Assembly: GCA_036496285.1 (NCBI GenBank)
Contig: DASXLI010000053.1
Coordinates: forward strand, 52,974-116,973
Direction: 5' to 3'
Source: DP-19 sp036496285
Lineage (GTDB): Bacteria; Desulfobacterota; Binatia; UTPRO1
DNA: 64,000 bases
Every line of letters starts with the position of its first letter. Within the stretch, counting starts at the first letter, position 1. The position numbers and the translations under genes were made by a program. Below, one piece after another: positions 25,731-34,826 of this stretch. The notes under the pieces are model-generated. The model was given only the letters and a program-made list of their open reading frames with translations. It was not told where the DNA came from and searched no databases.

Positions 25731-25750
25731 TGGACGCAAGCGGAGATCGC

Positions 25751-26650
25751 ATGATGCGGAAACCTCTCGGGCGCGGCCTGAACGCGCTCATTCCCGGCGC
25801 GACCAAGCCCGTCATACCACCGCTTTCCACTGCGCCGGAGACCAGCGAGGTCGAGCAGCGCGTCGCCGTCGATCGCATCCAGCCGAACCCGCGCCAGCCG
25901 CGCACGGAGTTCGACGAGGCCGCGCTGCAGGAGCTCGCGGCGTCGATCCGCACGCAGGGCATCATCCAGCCGCTCCTGGTGCGGCCGAGCCCGGCGAATG
26001 ACGGCGACTACGAGCTCGTCGCGGGCGAGCGGCGCCTGCGCGCGGCGCGGCTCGCCGGGGTGCGCGAGGTGCCGATCGTCGTGCGCGAGCTCTCCGATCG
26101 CGAGAGCCTCGAGCTCGCGCTCGTCGAGAACATCCAGCGCGACGACCTCTCGCCGCTCGAGGAGGCGGCGGCGTATCAGCGGCTGATCGACGACTTCGGG
26201 CACACGCAGGAGGACATCGCGACGCGTGTCGGCAAGAGCCGGCCCGCGATCGCGAACGCGATCCGCCTCCTGAAGCTTCCCGAGTCGATCCGGCGCGAGC
26301 TGTCGCGCGGACGGCTCACCGCGGGTCATGCGCGCGTGCTGCTCTCGCTGGACTCCGCCGACGCGCAGCTCCGCGCCGCGCGGCAGATCCTCGCGCGCCA
26401 GCTCTCGGTGCGCGACACCGAGCGGCTCGCGTCGAGTCGCAACAAGAAGAGCGCCGCCGCGAACGCTTCCGGACGCGATCCGCACCGCGCGGCGCTCGAG
26501 CGCGAGCTCGCCGCATCGCTCGGTACGCGCGTCCGCATCGTGCCCGGCCGGCGCGGCGGCCGCATCGAGATCGAGTACTACTCGAACGAGGAGCTGCAAG
26601 GCCTCGCAGAGCGGCTTTCCAAGCGATCCCGTAACTTTGACAACCCCTGA
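25751..26650 (+). CDS. parB: Chromosome-partitioning protein ParB (Spo0J)
   Basis: CTP-dependent DNA clamp that loads at parS; 299 residues. It begins with the canonical MRKPLGRGLNALIPG peptide, which stimulates ParA, then RIQPNPRQPRTEF, the CTP-binding GERRLRAARLAG and ENIQRDDLSPLEEAAAYQRL, and the helix-turn-helix TQEDIATRVGKSRPAIANAI. The C-terminal dimer domain ends IEIEYYSNEELQGLAERL. I chose the ATG at 25751 (GGAG 5-6 bases upstream); the GTG at 25730 is also in frame. It forms an operon with parA. Confidence 0.97.
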   Translation: MMRKPLGRGLNALIPGATKPVIPPLSTAPETSEVEQRVAVDRIQPNPRQPRTEFDEAALQELAASIRTQGIIQPLLVRPSPANDGDYELVAGERRLRAARLAGVREVPIVVRELSDRESLELALVENIQRDDLSPLEEAAAYQRLIDDFGHTQEDIATRVGKSRPAIANAIRLLKLPESIRRELSRGRLTAGHARVLLSLDSADAQLRAARQILARQLSVRDTERLASSRNKKSAAANASGRDPHRAALERELAASLGTRVRIVPGRRGGRIEIEYYSNEELQGLAERLSKRSRNFDNP

Positions 26651-26719
26651 GGTCGGTGCTACGAGAGCACGGTTTTGGTCCCGTAACAGGCTGACCACGC
26701 ACTCGAAAGGACATCTTCC

Positions 26720-27274
26720 ATGGCGCTCTTCGGGAAGGAAAAAGATCGGCACGATCGCCCAACGGATCGCGATGCCGCTCCCCGTGGCCCGATGGAAGAC
26801 CCAACACAACGCAAGGATCCTGACATGGCAGAGCCAGAGCCGGTGGTTCCCGCCGCAAGCGGCGAGGTGAATGCGTATCTCGGGAAGGGCAGCAAGGTCG
26901 CCGGGAAGCTCACGTTCGAAGGGACCGTCCGGGTCGACGGTCAGGTCGAAGGCGAGGTCGCGGCGCAGGACACGCTGATCGTCGGAGAGTCGGCGATCGT
27001 GAACGCGCAGATTCTCGGCAGCACGATCATCATCAAGGGCAAGGTCACGGGCGACATCACGGCGCGCAAGCGCGTCGAGATCAAGGCGCCGGGCAAGCTC
27101 TTCGGCAACGTCACGACGCCGTGCCTGATCATCCAGGAAGGCGTGATCTTCGAAGGGCACTGCTCGATGGGCGGCGCCGACGCGGCGAAGGGCAAGGTCA
27201 CGCCGCTCTCGAAGGACGATCGCGTTGCCGACGGGCTCGGACCCAAGGTCGTGCACTCCGAGGCACTGAAGTAG
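26720..27274 (+). CDS. Bactofilin (polymer-forming cytoskeletal protein)
   Basis: Bactofilins are beta-helical proteins that polymerise without nucleotide and scaffold cell shape or polar complexes. The 184-residue product has a polar disordered N-terminus (about 1-48), then the core with YLGKGSKVAGKLTFEGTVRVDG, GEVAAQDTLIVGESAIVNAQ and GDITARKRVEIKAPGKLFGN, showing the regular Gly-spaced beta-strand repeat, and a polar C-terminal tail. AAAGGA lies before the ATG. It stands directly after parAB, a linkage also seen in deltaproteobacteria; in Myxococcus, bactofilins position the ParABS apparatus. Confidence 0.93.
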   Translation: MALFGKEKDRHDRPTDRDAAPRGPMEDPTQRKDPDMAEPEPVVPAASGEVNAYLGKGSKVAGKLTFEGTVRVDGQVEGEVAAQDTLIVGESAIVNAQILGSTIIIKGKVTGDITARKRVEIKAPGKLFGNVTTPCLIIQEGVIFEGHCSMGGADAAKGKVTPLSKDDRVADGLGPKVVHSEALK

Positions 27275-27305
27275 CTCCTCCGACGACGGGTAGTGGACGT
27301 CGCTA

Positions 27306-27329
27306 TGCGGCAGGCAGCCGCCTGCCGCA
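27306..27329 (+). terminator. GC-rich hairpin between bactofilin and ATP synthase operon
   Basis: TGCGGCAGGC (27306-27315) is the exact complement of GCCTGCCGCA (27320-27329), a 10-bp stem with a 4-base loop, 31 bases after the bactofilin stop. Only TTCC follows, so the T-run is poor. It may terminate or attenuate read-through into the atp operon. Confidence 0.4.
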
Positions 27330-27411
27330 TTCCTGAACAGAACGCAAAGAGCATGGGTCGACGAGAGGCGCGTGCCCCACGCGCCACCCGAGGACAGGGA
27401 ACAGGGAATAG

Positions 27412-27843
27412 ATGATCAAGCTGCCGCCGGACTGGACGTTCGCCGTCCAGGTGATCGCGTTCGTCGTGTTCTGGCAGCTGATGCGCTGGGCGGTGTTCGT
27501 GCCGGCGCAGCGCGCGCTGAAGGCCCGCGCCGAGCGTACCACCGGCGACCGCGCGCGCGCCGAGTCGCTGCGCGCCGAGGCCGCGACGATCGTCGGCAAC
27601 GTCGAGGCACAGCTCGCCGAGGCGCGGCAGGAAGGCATGCGCGCCGCCGACGGCATCCGTCGCGCCGCCGAGACCAACGAGCAGACGATCCTCGGCCGCT
27701 ATCGCGACCAGGCGCTGGCGCTGCTCGAGCGCGAGCGTGCCGCCACCGCAACCCAGGTCGCCGCGGCGCGCGCCCCGCTCCAGGCCGACGCCGAGCATCT
27801 CGCTGGCAGCGTCGTCGCCAAGGTACTGGGACGCCCGGCATGA
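27412..27843 (+). CDS. atpF: ATP synthase F0 subunit b (first of two)
   Basis: Peripheral-stalk subunit of 143 residues. One N-terminal membrane helix (WTFAVQVIAFVVFWQLMRWAVF) is followed by a long charged Ala/Glu/Arg-rich coiled coil, the b/b' architecture. Two adjacent and different b genes indicate a heterodimeric stalk, as in cyanobacteria, alphaproteobacteria and many deltaproteobacteria; this is the shorter one. A GGGAA ribosome site precedes the ATG. The end overlaps the second b gene (ATGA). Confidence 0.92.
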   Translation: MIKLPPDWTFAVQVIAFVVFWQLMRWAVFVPAQRALKARAERTTGDRARAESLRAEAATIVGNVEAQLAEARQEGMRAADGIRRAAETNEQTILGRYRDQALALLERERAATATQVAAARAPLQADAEHLAGSVVAKVLGRPA

Positions 27844-28436
27844 GCGGCGATGCCCTGCGCGCCGCCGTCGCGCTCGCGAGCATCGGCATCACCACCGTCG
27901 CTCCGGTCCTCGCTGCCGAGGAGGGCGCCGAGACGCATGGCGGCGAGCACGAGCACGTGCCCGGCATCGGCGACCTGCTGTTTCCGGCGATCAACTTCGC
28001 GCTCTTTGCCGTCATCCTCGTCAAGTACGTGGTCCCGAACCTGCGCGTCAGCTTGCAACGCCGCGCCAGCGACATCACCGACGCCGCAGCGTCCTCGCGC
28101 GCCGTGCTCCAGGAGGCCGAGGGCGCGATGACGGCGGCGCGCTCCCGCATGCAGGGCGTCGCGGCCGAGCGCGAGGCGATCCGCAATGACCTCGTCACCG
28201 CGGCGAACCGCCACGCGGAGCGCGTCCATCAGCAAGCGGAGGAGACCGGCAAGCGCCGCCTCGCGGACGCCGAGCTCGTCGCCGAGCAGGAGCGCCGCCG
28301 GGCGCTCGCCGAGGTGCGCGCGGAGATCGCCGCCAGCGCGACGGCGCTCGCCGAGTCGCGCCTGCGCGCGTCGCTCTCGAGCGACGACCAGCGCACCTTC
28401 GTGCAGCAGTTCCTGAAGGACGCGCCGAGACCATGA
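27840..28436 (+). CDS. atpF: ATP synthase F0 subunit b (second)
   Basis: Second stalk subunit, 198 residues. It starts with a hydrophobic leader resembling a signal peptide (AVALASIGITTVAPVLAAEE), then a short His/Glu-rich patch (ETHGGEHEHVPG), then the membrane anchor LLFPAINFALFAVILVKYVVP, and a long coiled coil. The leader plus anchor arrangement is known for b subunits in deltaproteobacterial relatives. Start ATG overlaps the preceding stop, and its own stop overlaps the atpH start. Confidence 0.92.
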   Translation: MSGDALRAAVALASIGITTVAPVLAAEEGAETHGGEHEHVPGIGDLLFPAINFALFAVILVKYVVPNLRVSLQRRASDITDAAASSRAVLQEAEGAMTAARSRMQGVAAEREAIRNDLVTAANRHAERVHQQAEETGKRRLADAELVAEQERRRALAEVRAEIAASATALAESRLRASLSSDDQRTFVQQFLKDAPRP

Positions 28437-28972
28437 GAGCCGATGCCGTCGCCCGCCGCTACGCGCGGGCCATCTTCGAGCTCGCCGAGGAGCAGGGCTC
28501 GCTCGACGCGATCGGCAAGGCGCTCGCGACCGTCGCGACGCTCGTCGAGGACCCGCGCCTCGAGCAGGTGCTGACCGGCCCGCTGCCGCGCGAGCAGAAG
28601 CACGCGCTCCTGCGCGGCATCAGCCAGGACATCGGCGCGCCCCCGGCGTTCCGCGATCTCCTGCTGGTGCTGGCCGAGCACGACCGGCTCGACCACATCG
28701 GCGCGATCCGAAGCGTCTTCGATACCCTGGTCGACCGCAAGCGCGGACGCACGCGCGCCAAGGTGCGGAGCGCGACACCGCTCGCGCCTGACCTGCTCGC
28801 CGAGCTGACGCGCGTCTTCGGCGGCATCACCGGTAAAGAGGTGGTGCCCGAGACCAGCGTCGAGGCGGAGCTCCTGGCCGGCATCATCGTCGAGGTCGAC
28901 GGCCGCACGTACGACGGCAGCCTGCGTACGCAGCTCGGCAAGCTTCGCCAGCAGATGGCGAGCGGCAGCTAA
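28433..28972 (+). CDS. atpH: ATP synthase F1 subunit delta
   Basis: Links the alpha3beta3 head to the b stalk; 179 residues. It begins with the family pattern VARRYARAIFELAEEQGSL and ends with the conserved C-terminal region GIIVEVDGRTYDGSLRTQLGKLRQQM. Its start overlaps the b-subunit stop by 4 bases, and atpA follows after 20 bases. Confidence 0.96.
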   Translation: MRADAVARRYARAIFELAEEQGSLDAIGKALATVATLVEDPRLEQVLTGPLPREQKHALLRGISQDIGAPPAFRDLLLVLAEHDRLDHIGAIRSVFDTLVDRKRGRTRAKVRSATPLAPDLLAELTRVFGGITGKEVVPETSVEAELLAGIIVEVDGRTYDGSLRTQLGKLRQQMASGS

Positions 28973-28992
28973 ACCGAAACGGAGAGGCAAGG

Positions 28993-30501
28993 ATGGAGAT
29001 TCGAGCCGCTGAGATCAGCGAGGTCATCAAGAAGCAGATCGCCGACTACAGCCGCGATCTCGAGGTTCGCGAAACCGGCGTAGTGCTCTCGTGCGGCGAC
29101 GGCATCGCGCGCATCTACGGCCTCGACAAGGCGGCGGCTGGCGAGCTCCTGCAGTTCCCCCATGACGTCTACGGCCTGGTGCTGAACCTCGAGGAGGACA
29201 ACGTCGGCGCCGTGCTCTTCGGCGAGGTGCAGGCGATCGGCGAGGGCGCCGAGGTGCGGCGTACCGGGCGCATCGCCGAGGTGCCGGTCGGGCCGGGCCT
29301 GCGCGGCCGCGTCGTGAACGCGCTCGGCGTGCCGATCGACGGCAAGGGCCCGATCGCGTCGACCGAGACGCGCCGCATCGAGCTCAAGGCGCCTGGCATC
29401 GTCGCCCGCCAGCCCGTCAAGGAGCCGCTCCAGACCGGCATCAAGGCCGTCGACACGATGATTCCGATCGGCCGCGGCCAGCGCGAGCTCATCATCGGCG
29501 ACCGGCAGACGGGCAAGACGGCGGTCGCGCTCGACACCATCGTCAACCAGCGTGGCGGCGACGTCACATGCATCTACGTCGCGATCGGCCAGAAGCGCTC
29601 GACCGTCGCGCAGGTGGTCGAGAAGCTGACGCGCCTCGGCGCCATGGAGTACACGACGGTCGTCGCGGCCACGGCCTCGGAAGCCGCACCGCTGCAGTTC
29701 ATCGCGCCCTACTCCGGCTGCGCGATGGGCGAGTACTTCCGCGACAACGGCCAGCACGCGCTCCTGGTGTACGACGACCTCTCGAAGCACGCGGTCGCCT
29801 ACCGCCAGCTCTCGCTCCTCCTCCGCCGCCCGCCGGGCCGCGAGGCGTTCCCCGGCGACGTCTTCTATCTGCACTCGCGCTTGCTCGAGCGCGCGGCGAA
29901 GATGAGCAAGGAGCGCGGTGGCGGCTCGCTGACCGCGCTGCCGATCATCGAGACGCAGGCCGGCGACGTGTCGGCGTACATTCCGACCAATGTCATCTCG
30001 ATCACCGACGGCCAGATCTACCTGGAGAGCGACCTCTTCTTCTCCGGCGTGCGGCCGGCAGTGAACGTTGGACTCTCGGTGTCGCGCGTCGGCGGCAACG
30101 CGCAGATCAAGGCGATGAAGCAGGTCGCCGGCACACTGCGCCTCGACCTGGCCCAGTACCGCGAGATGGCGGCGTTCGCGCAGTTCGGCTCCGACCTCGA
30201 CGCCGCCACGCAGAAGATGCTGGCGCGCGGCGCGCGCCTCGTCGAGGTGCTGAAGCAGCCGCAGTTCAAGCCGCAGGCGGTCGAGCGCCAGGTCCTGATC
30301 GTGTACGCCGCAACCACCGGCTACATCGACCAGATCCCGACTGCCGCCGTCGGCCGCTACGAGAACGACCTCTTCGAGTTCGTCGATGCCAAGCGCCCCG
30401 AGCTCCTGAAGACGCTGCGCGAGAAGCGCGAGCTCACGAACGACGTCAAAGAGGCGCTGAACGGCCTGCTCGACGAGTTCAAAGGACGCTTCGCGGCCTG
30501 A
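28993..30501 (+). CDS. atpA: ATP synthase F1 subunit alpha
   Basis: Non-catalytic nucleotide-binding head subunit, 502 residues. Walker A is GDRQTGKTAVALD, followed by VYVAIGQKRSTVAQVV. The family signature around PGREAFPGDVFYLHSRLLERAAK is intact, as is the SVSRVGGNAQIKAMK region. GGAGAGG precedes the ATG. Together with beta it forms the alpha3beta3 hexamer. Confidence 0.98.
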   Translation: MEIRAAEISEVIKKQIADYSRDLEVRETGVVLSCGDGIARIYGLDKAAAGELLQFPHDVYGLVLNLEEDNVGAVLFGEVQAIGEGAEVRRTGRIAEVPVGPGLRGRVVNALGVPIDGKGPIASTETRRIELKAPGIVARQPVKEPLQTGIKAVDTMIPIGRGQRELIIGDRQTGKTAVALDTIVNQRGGDVTCIYVAIGQKRSTVAQVVEKLTRLGAMEYTTVVAATASEAAPLQFIAPYSGCAMGEYFRDNGQHALLVYDDLSKHAVAYRQLSLLLRRPPGREAFPGDVFYLHSRLLERAAKMSKERGGGSLTALPIIETQAGDVSAYIPTNVISITDGQIYLESDLFFSGVRPAVNVGLSVSRVGGNAQIKAMKQVAGTLRLDLAQYREMAAFAQFGSDLDAATQKMLARGARLVEVLKQPQFKPQAVERQVLIVYAATTGYIDQIPTAAVGRYENDLFEFVDAKRPELLKTLREKRELTNDVKEALNGLLDEFKGRFAA

Positions 30502-30516
30502 GGCCGTCCGGGATCG

Positions 30517-31374
30517 ATGGCGAGCCTCAAGATCATCCGCAAGCGGATCACCTCGGTCCGCAGCACGCAGCAGATCACCAAGGCGATGAAGATGGTCGCC
30601 GCGGCAAAGCTGCGTCGTGCGCAAGAGGCGGTCGTCCGCTCGCGCGCCTACAGCGAGAAGCTGCGCGAGGTGGTTGCCAATCTGGCGTCCGAGGCGAGCC
30701 TGCTCGAGCACCGGCTGGTGAAGGCGCACCCGGTCGAGACGCCGCGCGTCCTCCTCATCCTGCTCACCGCCGACCGCGGCCTCTGCGGCGGCTTCAACGC
30801 CAGCCTCATCCGCCAGAGCGAGGTCTTCCTCGGCGAGAACGGGGGGTCGCCGTCGCTCTCGGTGATCGGCCGCAAGGGCTTCGACTACTACAAAAAACGC
30901 GCGACGCCGATTCGCAACCACTACATCGGCATCGCTAGCCGACCGCTCGTCGAGCTCTCGCGCGAGATCGTCGCCCGGGTCGTGGCCGCCTTCATCGAGG
31001 ACGAGATCGACGAGGTCCATATCCTCTACAGCAAGTTCCGCTCGGCGCTGTCGCAGGTCCCGACGGTCGAGCGCTTGCTGCCGATCGAGACGCCGGCCGA
31101 GATCGAGAACCCGCGCGAGTACCTCTTCGAGCCGGACCGCGAGGGCGTCATCGAGAGCCTGCTGCCGCGCTACGTCGAGGTGAAGGTTTTCCAGGCGTTC
31201 CTCGAGACCATCGCAAGCGAGCACGGCGCCCGCATGACGGCGATGGAGAGCGCTACCAACAACGCGAGCGACATGATCGAGCGTCTCACGCTCGAGATGA
31301 ACCGCGCCCGGCAAGCCACGATCACCAAGGAGCTGATGGAGATCGTTAGCGGTGCCGAGGCGCTCAAAGGATGA
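30517..31374 (+). CDS. atpG: ATP synthase F1 subunit gamma
   Basis: Central rotor shaft, 285 residues. The N-terminal helix KIIRKRITSVRSTQQITKAM and the C-terminal helix with MTAMESATNNASDMI and RARQATITKELMEIVSGAEAL form the coiled coil inside the head. LTADRGLCGGFNASLIR is the conserved Rossmann-like portion. It starts 15 bases after atpA. Confidence 0.97.
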   Translation: MASLKIIRKRITSVRSTQQITKAMKMVAAAKLRRAQEAVVRSRAYSEKLREVVANLASEASLLEHRLVKAHPVETPRVLLILLTADRGLCGGFNASLIRQSEVFLGENGGSPSLSVIGRKGFDYYKKRATPIRNHYIGIASRPLVELSREIVARVVAAFIEDEIDEVHILYSKFRSALSQVPTVERLLPIETPAEIENPREYLFEPDREGVIESLLPRYVEVKVFQAFLETIASEHGARMTAMESATNNASDMIERLTLEMNRARQATITKELMEIVSGAEALKG

Positions 31375-31413
31375 CGCCCCTTCTCGAGCTTCAGGGCTGA
31401 CCAGGAGGAAGTC

Positions 31414-32838
31414 GTGGCAACGAACGGCACCGGCAACGTCGGACTCATCGCGCAGGTCATCGGACCCGTTCTCGACGTCCACTTCGAGAACGGTGAGCTG
31501 CCGCAGATCTTCAACGCGCTGCTCGTCACCAACCCGGCAATCGACGATCGCGCGGAAAACCTCGTCGTCGAGGTCGCGCAGCATCTCGGCGAGCGCACGG
31601 TGCGCTGCATCGCCATGGACTCGACCGACGGCCTCGTGCGCGGCATGCAAGCGCGCGACACCGGCGGCCCGATCGCGGTGCCGGTCGGCGAGGGCACGCT
31701 CGGCCGCATCATCAACGTCATCGGCGATCCGGTCGACGAGGGCGGCGCCGTCCCCTTCACCAAGCGCTACCCGATCCACCGCGAGCCGCCGGACTTCGTC
31801 GATCAGGAGACCGAGGTGCAGGCCTTCGAGACCGGCATCAAGGTCGTCGACCTGCTCGCGCCCTACGCACGCGGCGGCAAGATCGGCCTCTTCGGCGGCG
31901 CCGGCGTCGGCAAGACGGTGCTCATCCAGGAGCTCATCAACAACGTCGCCAAGCAGCACGGCGGCTACTCGGTCTTCGGTGGCGTCGGCGAGCGTACGCG
32001 CGAGGGCAACGACCTCTGGCTCGAGATGGAGGAGTCAGGCGTCATCAGCAAGACGGCGCTCGTGTACGGCCAGATGAACGAGCCGCCCGGCGCCCGCGCC
32101 CGCGTCGCGCTCACGGCCCTCACCGTCGCCGAGTATTTCCGCGATGAGGAAGGCAAGGATGTCCTCCTCTTCATCGACAACATCTTCCGCTTCACCCAGG
32201 CGAACTCCGAGGTGTCCGCGCTCCTCGGCCGCATGCCGTCGGCCGTCGGCTACCAGCCGACGCTCTCCACCGATCTCGGCGAGCTGCAGGAGCGCATCAC
32301 GTCGACAAAGAAGGGCTCGATCACGTCGGTGCAGGCGATCTACGTCCCCGCCGACGACCTGACCGACCCCGCGCCCGCAACCACCTTCGCGCATCTCGAC
32401 GCGACGACGGTGCTCTCGCGGCAGATCGCCGAGCTCGGCATCTACCCCGCAGTGGACCCGCTCGACTCGACCTCGCGGCTCCTCGATCCCGCCGTCGTCG
32501 GCGAGGAGCACTACAAGACCGCGCGCGCCGTGCAGGAGATCCTGCAGCGCTACAAGGATCTGCAGGACATCATCGCGATTCTCGGCATGGACGAGCTCTC
32601 CGAGGACGACCGCCTGACCGTCGCCCGGGCGCGTAAGATCCAGCGCTTCCTGTCGCAGCCGTTCCACGTCGCCGAGACGTTCACCGGCCGCCCCGGCCGA
32701 TACGTCAAGCTCAAGGACACCATAAAGGGCTTCCAGGAGATCGTCGACGGCAAGCACGACGCGATCCCCGAGCAGGCGTTCTACTTGCAGGGCACGATCG
32801 AGGACGTCCTCGAGAACGCCAAGCAGCTCGCCGCCTGA
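31414..32838 (+). CDS. atpD: ATP synthase F1 subunit beta
   Basis: Catalytic subunit, 474 residues. The P-loop is GGAGVGKTVLIQEL; the catalytic Glu lies in GGVGERTREGNDLW, and LLFIDNIFRFTQANSEVSALLGRMPS and the DELSEDD motif are all present. Start is a GTG preceded by CCAGGAGGAAGTC. Fully standard length and motifs, which makes it useful for phylogenetic placement. Confidence 0.98.
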   Translation: MATNGTGNVGLIAQVIGPVLDVHFENGELPQIFNALLVTNPAIDDRAENLVVEVAQHLGERTVRCIAMDSTDGLVRGMQARDTGGPIAVPVGEGTLGRIINVIGDPVDEGGAVPFTKRYPIHREPPDFVDQETEVQAFETGIKVVDLLAPYARGGKIGLFGGAGVGKTVLIQELINNVAKQHGGYSVFGGVGERTREGNDLWLEMEESGVISKTALVYGQMNEPPGARARVALTALTVAEYFRDEEGKDVLLFIDNIFRFTQANSEVSALLGRMPSAVGYQPTLSTDLGELQERITSTKKGSITSVQAIYVPADDLTDPAPATTFAHLDATTVLSRQIAELGIYPAVDPLDSTSRLLDPAVVGEEHYKTARAVQEILQRYKDLQDIIAILGMDELSEDDRLTVARARKIQRFLSQPFHVAETFTGRPGRYVKLKDTIKGFQEIVDGKHDAIPEQAFYLQGTIEDVLENAKQLAA

Positions 32839-32850
32839 GCGTAGCGTAGG

Positions 32851-33261
32851 ATGGCCACCAGCTTCCGACTGCGCGTCGTCACCCCGGAGCGCCAGCTCGT
32901 CGACGAGGACGTCGAAGAGGTGACCGGCCCCGGCGCTGCCGGCGAGTTCGGCGTGCTCCCGGATCACATCGCCTTCTTGACCGTCCTGGCGCCCGGCCGC
33001 CTCATCTACAAGAGCGGCGGCAGGCGGACGGTGCTCGCGATCTTCGGCGGCTACGCCGAGGTCGTCGACAACGTCATGACGGTCCTCGCCGACGGCGCCG
33101 AGCCGGTCGGTGAGATCGATGCCGCGCGCGCCGAAACGCTACTGAAGGACGCGCAGGCGCAGCTCGCGACGCTCGATCCGACGTCGCCCGAGGCAATCGT
33201 CGCGAAGCGAGCGGCGGACGAGTCGTCGGCGCGGATCGCGGCTGCCAGCGAACGCGTCTGA
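32851..33261 (+). CDS. atpC: ATP synthase F1 subunit epsilon
   Basis: Rotor subunit coupling gamma to the c ring and inhibiting hydrolysis; 136 residues. The N-terminal beta-sandwich shows LRVVTPERQLVDEDVEEVTGPGAAGEFGVLPDH, with the family GEFGVLPDH block intact. The C-terminal helical hairpin is Ala-rich and complete. It ends the operon; the following 104 bases hold only a weak inverted repeat (CACCGT/ACGGTG near 33,310). Confidence 0.96.
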   Translation: MATSFRLRVVTPERQLVDEDVEEVTGPGAAGEFGVLPDHIAFLTVLAPGRLIYKSGGRRTVLAIFGGYAEVVDNVMTVLADGAEPVGEIDAARAETLLKDAQAQLATLDPTSPEAIVAKRAADESSARIAAASERV

Positions 33262-33365
33262 GTCGCTCGAGCTAGCCGAGCCCGACCCCCGAAGCGCGAC
33301 GCGAAACGCACCGTGTGGCCGAAGGCCCGCGCGGACGGTGTGGGGCAGGCGTCATCTCCAGATGG

Positions 33366-34217
33366 TCACGGTTTGAAACTCGGCCAGTCCGGAAGGATCG
33401 GTGACGTCGAGCACATGCCGGAGGTGCTGAGCGGGTGGAGGTTCACACAGACATTTGTCGCTAGGGGAATATCATTGGTGTCTGATTGATCGATGAGGTC
33501 GTCGGTATTACCGATCAATATGTTGTGACGTATTGCGCGTTGGTTCGAATTGACGCTCGACCCTGGGCCGAGAGAGAGACCAACCCCACAGGCCACAATC
33601 CGGTTGTGGATGAGCTTGAGGACCGATGCCGCCGTGTGACCGGCGATGTCGACCCCGAGGTCACTCTCCGCGATGAGATTGTCCTGGACGCTGAGGGCAT
33701 TATCCAGCAGGCGGAGGGCGGTGCCACATCCAAACACTACGTTCGATCGGATGTTCTCGATGCCATAGATGCCGTGAGCGTAGACGGGGCCAGTGCCATC
33801 AATGATCAGTCGCTCCACGGTGGTGCCGGGAACCTGTTCACCAACGTCCCAAACGCCTACGAGGAACCCCGTTATCCGTCCTGGACCCCTGACGGTCGTG
33901 TCCGGTGCAGCCAGCACTACGCCCGCGAGGGCGCCACTACCGCCGGCCGAGCAAGGCGAACCTTTCGTACACCGGATTTCGTAGCCAGCCAGATCTAGGG
34001 TAATGCCAGGCGCCGCGAGAACCGGGCCTTCCGAATCCGAGCACACCAGGTCGGCGGTCAGACGCGTATTCGCGGTCAGCGATTGACCGCATGTGAGCGC
34101 GCGCGATGAGGTGGGGAAAAGCGCGAGAGAGACGGTCCAGATGGCTATCGCCACGCGGCGGCGCAGGGCTACTGCACTTCGCCCCGCAATGATCCCCGTC
34201 CACATCGTCCACCACAT
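33366..34217 (-). CDS. Secreted right-handed beta-helix repeat protein
   Basis: Predicted exported protein of 283 residues. A signal peptide (basic residues, then VAIAIWTVSLALFPTSSRA) is followed by a Cys-containing domain beginning LTCGQSLTANTRLTADLVCS and then repeated short beta-strands of the pectate-lyase/parallel-beta-helix type (GITLDLAGYEI, TTVRGPGRITGF, ALSVQDNLIAESDLGVDIA, LIHNRIVACGVGLSL). No catalytic motif is evident. The ATG at 34217 has GGAGGAGG upstream. Base composition is lower in G+C than the flanking genes (32/60 in one sample), suggesting transfer. Role may be in polysaccharide binding or on the cell surface; substrate unknown. Confidence 0.75.
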   Translation of the reverse strand: MWWTMWTGIIAGRSAVALRRRVAIAIWTVSLALFPTSSRALTCGQSLTANTRLTADLVCSDSEGPVLAAPGITLDLAGYEIRCTKGSPCSAGGSGALAGVVLAAPDTTVRGPGRITGFLVGVWDVGEQVPGTTVERLIIDGTGPVYAHGIYGIENIRSNVVFGCGTALRLLDNALSVQDNLIAESDLGVDIAGHTAASVLKLIHNRIVACGVGLSLGPGSSVNSNQRAIRHNILIGNTDDLIDQSDTNDIPLATNVCVNLHPLSTSGMCSTSPILPDWPSFKP

Positions 34218-34362
34218 GAAGCCTCCTCCTCCCAAACGAGGGTGCGTACCCAATCGCCCGGCCGAGTGCCAGTTCCCGCGTACCACGACGCAGCGATTCA
34301 CGAGAAGGGAAATCGGACACGCAGACGCACCGCATCGGCCTGCACCAGAATGGAGCACCCCA

Positions 34363-34761
34363 ATGACCCAATCCCTCGGGCTCGTCTCGCTCGTCGTTCC
34401 CGACTACGACGAGGCGCTCGCGTTCTTCGTCGGCAAGCTCGGCTTCACGCTCGTCGAGGACGACACCGTTCCCGAGCAGGCGAAGCGCTGGGTCGTAGTC
34501 TCGCCGCCCGGCGCGATGGAGTCGCGGCTGCTGCTTGCCCGGGCCTCGACGGCCGAGCAACGGGCCCACATCGGAAATCAAACCGGTGGTCGGGTGTTCC
34601 TCTTTCTGCACACCGACGATTTCTGGCGCGACTACGAGGCCTATAAGTCCAGAGGCGTCGAGTTCGTCCGGGAGCCGAAGGACGAGCTGTACGGTACGGT
34701 CGCCGTCTTCAAGGACCCGTACGGTAACCTGTGGGATTTGGTTCAACCCAAGCGGCCGTAG
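34363..34761 (+). CDS. VOC (glyoxalase/bleomycin-resistance) family protein
   Basis: Single VOC domain of 132 residues: SLVVPDYDEALAFFVGKLGF opens the first beta-alpha-beta-beta-beta unit, and FLFLHTDDFWRDYEAYKSRG and FKDPYGNLWDLVQP close the second. The usual metal ligands of glyoxalase-like enzymes are only partly kept (His of LHTDD and a Glu is replaced by Asp in NLWDLV), so enzymatic class cannot be assigned. It stands alone, divergent from the beta-helix gene. Confidence 0.88.
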   Translation: MTQSLGLVSLVVPDYDEALAFFVGKLGFTLVEDDTVPEQAKRWVVVSPPGAMESRLLLARASTAEQRAHIGNQTGGRVFLFLHTDDFWRDYEAYKSRGVEFVREPKDELYGTVAVFKDPYGNLWDLVQPKRP

Positions 34762-34826
34762 TCTCGCGGGCACGCCGTGCCCTGGATTGACTTCAACGCG
34801 GTTGTCTCCTCGGATGGGCTCGCTCC

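Noticed and set aside
33486..33998. Plus-strand open frame opposite the beta-helix gene
   Set aside because: Shadow frame; the minus-strand gene has a signal peptide, a strong ribosome site and regular beta-helix repeats.
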